From Dysgonamonadaceae bacterium (lineage in GTDB: Bacteria > Bacteroidota > Bacteroidia > Bacteroidales > Azobacteroidaceae), in contig JAITAH010000134.1 of NCBI GenBank assembly GCA_031284225.1, positions 1 through 8,662 of the forward strand: 8,662 bases of DNA, given 5' to 3'. Under the pieces are notes generated by a model. It was not told the DNA's origin and ran no database searches. It saw nothing but the letters and a program-made list of their open reading frames with translations. Within the stretch, counting starts at the first letter, position 1. Each line of letters begins with the position of its first letter. A program made the position numbers and the translations under genes. This document shows positions 5,507-8,662 of this stretch, in pieces.

Positions 5507-7164
5507 AATATGTTATAGGTTTAGATTACGGTACGGATTCCTGCCGTGCGGTTGTTGTAGATGCTGCCGGCGGAACGGAAATAGCGTCTGCCGTACAATA
5601 CTATCCCCGCTGGTCGGCAGGGAAATATTGCGATCCGAAGAAGAATCAATACCGGCAACATCCGCAGGATTATATAGAAGTAATGGAAGGCGTTATTCGG
5701 GAAGTTTTAGCAAAAAGCCCCGCCGGCACTGCAGAGAACATCGTAGGACTTGCATTTGATACTACCGGTTCGACGCCCGTCTTTACGGACAAAGAGGGAA
5801 CGCCGTTGGCTCTATTGCCCGGCTTCGCCGAAAATCCCAACGCCATGTTCGTCTTGTGGAAAGACCATACGGCCGTGAAAGAAGCAGCGGAAATCAATAA
5901 ACTGTCGAAAGAATGGCCGGTAGATTATACGGCTTACGAAGGCGGCATTTATTCTTCCGAATGGGTTTGGGCGAAGATGTTGCACCTTTTGCGTGCAGAC
6001 GCATCCATCCGCGAAAGCGCATATTCTTGGATCGAGCATTGCGACTGGTTGCCGGCGTTACTGACCGGCAATACGAAACCCGAAACACTGTTCCGCAGCC
6101 GTTGCGCCGCCGGACACAAAGCATTGTGGCATCCTTCGTGGAACGGTTTACCGCCGGAAGAGTTCTTGACAACGTTGGATACATTGTTGACAGGCTTCAG
6201 ATCCCGGCTGTTCAGCGAAACATTTTCCAGCGATACCAAAGCCGGATACTTAACGGAAGAATGGGCACAACGTTTGGGCTTGACTACAAACGTTGCCGTA
6301 GCTGTCGGCGCATTTGACTGTCACATGGGTGCAGTAGGCGCACAGATTACTCCCGGAACGTTCGTGAGAGTCATCGGAACTTCTACCTGCGACATTATGG
6401 TTGTCCCGTACGATAAAATAGGCAACAAACTGATTCCCGGCATTTGCGGACAGGTCGAAGGATCGGTCATCCCGGGCATGGTCGGCTTGGAAGCCGGACA
6501 GTCGGGGTTTGGCGATATTTATGCGTGGTTCAAGCAGGTTCTGGAATGGCCGGTAACTCATTTGCTCAGCAAGTCGGAGCTAATTGTTCCCGAAACCAAA
6601 GAACAACTGATCAAGGAAATAACCGGCAGCATAATACCTGTGTTATCGGAAGAAGCGAGTAAGATTCCGGTTTCGGAGAGCGCCATTATAGCCACCGACT
6701 GGATGAACGGCCGTCGTACGCCCGATGCCAATCAGTTGCTGAAGGGCGCTATCACCGGTTTGACCATGGGCAGTTCTGCGCCTTTGATCTTCAAAGCGCT
6801 GGTAGAAGCTACAGCTTTCGGCTCTAAGGCCATTGTCGATCGTTTCATTGAAAATGGGATTGAGATAGAGGAAGTCATCGGGATTGGAGGTATATCCTTG
6901 AAATCGCCGTTTGTAATGCAAACATTGGCTGATGTGTTAGGCATGCCGATTAAAGTTGCCCGGACAGAGCAGGCTTGCGCTTTCGGCGCTTCCATGTTTG
7001 CGACGGTGGTTGCAGGTATCCATACTACCGTTCAGGATGCCCAGAAGGCTATGGGACAGGGCTTCGCTTTCGAATACATTCCGAATCCGGATAATCACCG
7101 GCTTTATATGGAACTGTACAAAAAATACCTGTCACTCGGTAAATTTACAGAAACTCTTTTTTGA
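5503..7164 (+). CDS. araB: L-ribulokinase AraB (FGGY carbohydrate kinase)
   Basis: AraB phosphorylates L-ribulose to L-ribulose 5-phosphate with ATP in the cytoplasm. The 553-residue protein is near the E. coli length (566). Visible features are the N-terminal ATP/phosphate motif GLDYGTDSCRAVVVD (6-20), FDTTGSTP, the ribulokinase-specific LWKDHTA (118-124), GAFDCHMGAVG with the probable catalytic base D272, NGRRTPDANQ (402-411) and the C-terminal GIGGISLKS segment (460-468) of the second FGGY domain. NGRRTP and LWKDHT separate ribulokinases from xylulokinases and glycerol kinases. Its ATG overlaps the araA TGA by four bases (ATGA, 5503-5506), so translation is likely coupled. A 69-bp gap carrying a 7-bp repeat array separates it from the symporter gene. 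Confidence 0.96.
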   Translation: MKYVIGLDYGTDSCRAVVVDAAGGTEIASAVQYYPRWSAGKYCDPKKNQYRQHPQDYIEVMEGVIREVLAKSPAGTAENIVGLAFDTTGSTPVFTDKEGTPLALLPGFAENPNAMFVLWKDHTAVKEAAEINKLSKEWPVDYTAYEGGIYSSEWVWAKMLHLLRADASIRESAYSWIEHCDWLPALLTGNTKPETLFRSRCAAGHKALWHPSWNGLPPEEFLTTLDTLLTGFRSRLFSETFSSDTKAGYLTEEWAQRLGLTTNVAVAVGAFDCHMGAVGAQITPGTFVRVIGTSTCDIMVVPYDKIGNKLIPGICGQVEGSVIPGMVGLEAGQSGFGDIYAWFKQVLEWPVTHLLSKSELIVPETKEQLIKEITGSIIPVLSEEASKIPVSESAIIATDWMNGRRTPDANQLLKGAITGLTMGSSAPLIFKALVEATAFGSKAIVDRFIENGIEIEEVIGIGGISLKSPFVMQTLADVLGMPIKVARTEQACAFGASMFATVVAGIHTTVQDAQKAMGQGFAFEYIPNPDNHRLYMELYKKYLSLGKFTETLF

Positions 7165-7199
7165 GATGATCGGTGAACGGGTAAATAAACAACGTGTTA

Positions 7200-7227
7200 T
7201 AACTCATAATTCATAACTTATAATTAA
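7200..7227. repeat. Second 7-bp tandem repeat array, four units, inside the operon
   Basis: Four heptamers TAACTCA, TAATTCA, TAACTTA, TAATTAA follow each other without gaps between araB and the symporter start. They belong to the same TAAYTYA family as the array at 1-70 and share the exact units TAATTCA and TAACTTA with it. The array ends six bases before the symporter ATG, so it occupies the ribosome-loading region. The rest of the 69-bp gap shows no promoter or hairpin. Confidence 0.8.
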
Positions 7228-7233
7228 AAAAAT

Positions 7234-8662
7234 ATGTTTGCATTAGATTGGATTGTTATTGGAGTCTTTGCACTCTTTCTGATTGCTGTTGTTCTTTGGG
7301 TTTTCAAGCAGAAGCAGCATACTTCGGGCGATTATTTTCTGGCCGGCCGCGATGCTACGTGGTTGGCGATAGGCGCGTCTATATTTGCGTCCAACATTGG
7401 TTCCGAACACTTGATCGGTTTGGCCGGCGCCGGCGCTTCGAGCGGGATGGCGATGGCTCACTGGGAAATTCAAGGCTGGATGGTTCTGATTCTCGGTTGG
7501 TTGTTTGTCCCGTTTTATTCCCGGAGTATGGTCTATACGATGCCGGAGTTTCTGGAAAAACGTTACAACAAAGAGTCCCGTACCATTTTGTCGGTGATCT
7601 CGCTGATTAGTTATGTACTGACGAAAGTTGCCGTAACGGTTTACGCGGGAGGGCTGGTTTTCAAGGAAGTCTTCGGCATAGAGTCCATTTGGGGAATTGA
7701 TTTCTTTTGGATAGCCGCTATCGGATTGGTTTTGATTACTGCACTTTACACGGTTATCGGAGGCATGAAATCCGTTTTGTACACATCGGTATTACAGACG
7801 CCTATTTTGCTTCTTGGTTCGTTGATCATCCTTGTTTTGGGACTGAAAGCGGTTGGCGGCTGGGATCAGGTGCTTGAAGCCTGCCGTTCGGTACAGGTAA
7901 ATGAATACGGCGACAGTATGACGAATTTGATTCGGAGTAATCGCGACGCGGATTTTCCGTGGTTGGGCGTTTTGGTGGGTTCGTCTGTCATAGGCTTCTG
8001 GTATTGGTGCACCGATCAGTACATTGTTCAGCGAGTGCTTTCGGGGAAAGACGAAAAGCAGGCTCGACGTGGCGCTATCTTCGGCGCTTATCTGAAATTG
8101 ACGCCGGTCTTTCTTTTCCTGATACCCGGAATGATTGCCTTTGCTATGGCGAAAAACGGCGTCACGATCAATGGTGAAGCGTTTACATTAAGCTCTGCGG
8201 ATGCGGCATTTCCTGCGCTGGTAAGTAAGTTGTTGCCGGCGGGCATCAAAGGGCTGGTTATTTGCGGTATTTTGGCAGCTTTGATGAGTTCGCTGGCTTC
8301 CCTGTTTAATTCGTCGGCCATGCTTTTTACAATTGATTTTTACAAGCGATTCAAGCCGGCAGCATCGGAAAAGACCTTGCTTTATGTGGGACGGATGGCT
8401 ACCGTTGTGATTGTCGTTTTCGGTATCTTGTGGATACCCGTTATGAAAAATGTAGGTTCCGTGCTTTACAATTATTTGCAGGACGTACAATCGGTGCTGG
8501 CTCCGGGCATTGCCGCCACATTCCTGTTGGGAGTCCTTTCGAAAAAGATTACGCCCAAAGGCGGTATGTGGGGTTTGATTGCCGGCTTCGTTATCGGTAT
8601 TACCCGTTTGGGAGCTAAGGTTTTCTACACATCTGCGGCGGGTTTAACGTCAGGCGATAGCT
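7234..8662 (+). CDS. araP: Sodium/solute symporter (SSS/SGLT family), probable L-arabinose transporter, 3' end outside window
   Basis: The frame stays open from ATG 7234 to the window end, giving 476 residues without a stop, so the protein is truncated only by the window. It is an inner-membrane sugar transporter driven by the sodium gradient. A first membrane helix lies at about residues 5-25, followed by DYFLAGR (33-39), ASNIGSEH (52-59) in the first core helix, FWYWCTDQYIVQR (255-267), which matches the WYWCTDQ motif of SGLT-type sugar symporters, and LAALMSSL (347-354), whose serines S352-S353 correspond to the Na2 sodium site. Many further hydrophobic segments are seen, consistent with the usual 13-14 helices. 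Family members are usually longer than 476 residues, so a modest C-terminal part is missing. Arabinose as substrate is inferred from its place after araB; galactose or other sugars cannot be excluded from sequence. The name araP follows use in Bacteroides and is tentative. Confidence 0.9.
   Translation, partial: MFALDWIVIGVFALFLIAVVLWVFKQKQHTSGDYFLAGRDATWLAIGASIFASNIGSEHLIGLAGAGASSGMAMAHWEIQGWMVLILGWLFVPFYSRSMVYTMPEFLEKRYNKESRTILSVISLISYVLTKVAVTVYAGGLVFKEVFGIESIWGIDFFWIAAIGLVLITALYTVIGGMKSVLYTSVLQTPILLLGSLIILVLGLKAVGGWDQVLEACRSVQVNEYGDSMTNLIRSNRDADFPWLGVLVGSSVIGFWYWCTDQYIVQRVLSGKDEKQARRGAIFGAYLKLTPVFLFLIPGMIAFAMAKNGVTINGEAFTLSSADAAFPALVSKLLPAGIKGLVICGILAALMSSLASLFNSSAMLFTIDFYKRFKPAASEKTLLYVGRMATVVIVVFGILWIPVMKNVGSVLYNYLQDVQSVLAPGIAATFLLGVLSKKITPKGGMWGLIAGFVIGITRLGAKVFYTSAAGLTSGDS

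Overview
This window carries an L-arabinose utilisation locus from a member of the Bacteroidota, most likely the order Bacteroidales. The taxonomic reasoning rests on three things: a Nudix-type AraR regulator, which is the arabinose regulator known from Bacteroides; two TAnnTTTG-type -7 promoter boxes; and A-rich translation starts without Shine-Dalgarno sequences. All recognisable genes lie on the + strand.

Layout. Positions 1-881 hold no credible gene but are rich in repeats: a ten-copy 7-bp tandem repeat (1-70), an imperfect long hairpin (123-254) with a consensus Bacteroidetes-type promoter facing it on the - strand (339-368), and a 409-bp palindromic, MITE-like element (390-798). That element has ungapped arms of 121 bp (104 matches by hand count) and nested local hairpins. 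Next comes araR (882-1574), transcribed on its own from a TACCTTTG box. A second promoter with the same 12-bp core precedes araD (1738-2421), abfA (2468-4012, a secreted GH51 arabinofuranosidase), araA (4019-5506), araB (5503-7164) and a sodium/solute symporter (7234 to beyond the window end, here called araP). Three palindromes surround the araD promoter and are candidate AraR operators.

How the genes work together. AbfA carries a signal peptide and should release arabinofuranosyl residues from oligosaccharides in the periplasm. The symporter should bring free L-arabinose into the cytoplasm. AraA converts it to L-ribulose, AraB phosphorylates this, and AraD epimerises the product to D-xylulose 5-phosphate for the pentose phosphate pathway. 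AraR, whose Nudix box has lost catalytic glutamates, is expected to sense arabinose and control the operon. Gene order and spacing (6-nt gap abfA/araA, 4-nt ATGA overlap araA/araB) point to one transcript.

The enzymes are ordinary members of known families. The unusual material is non-coding: the nested palindromic element with a compensatory base change in one of its hairpins, the 7-bp repeat family that occurs both upstream and inside the operon between araB and the symporter gene, and the possible - strand RNA at 123-332. I see no clearly new multi-gene system.
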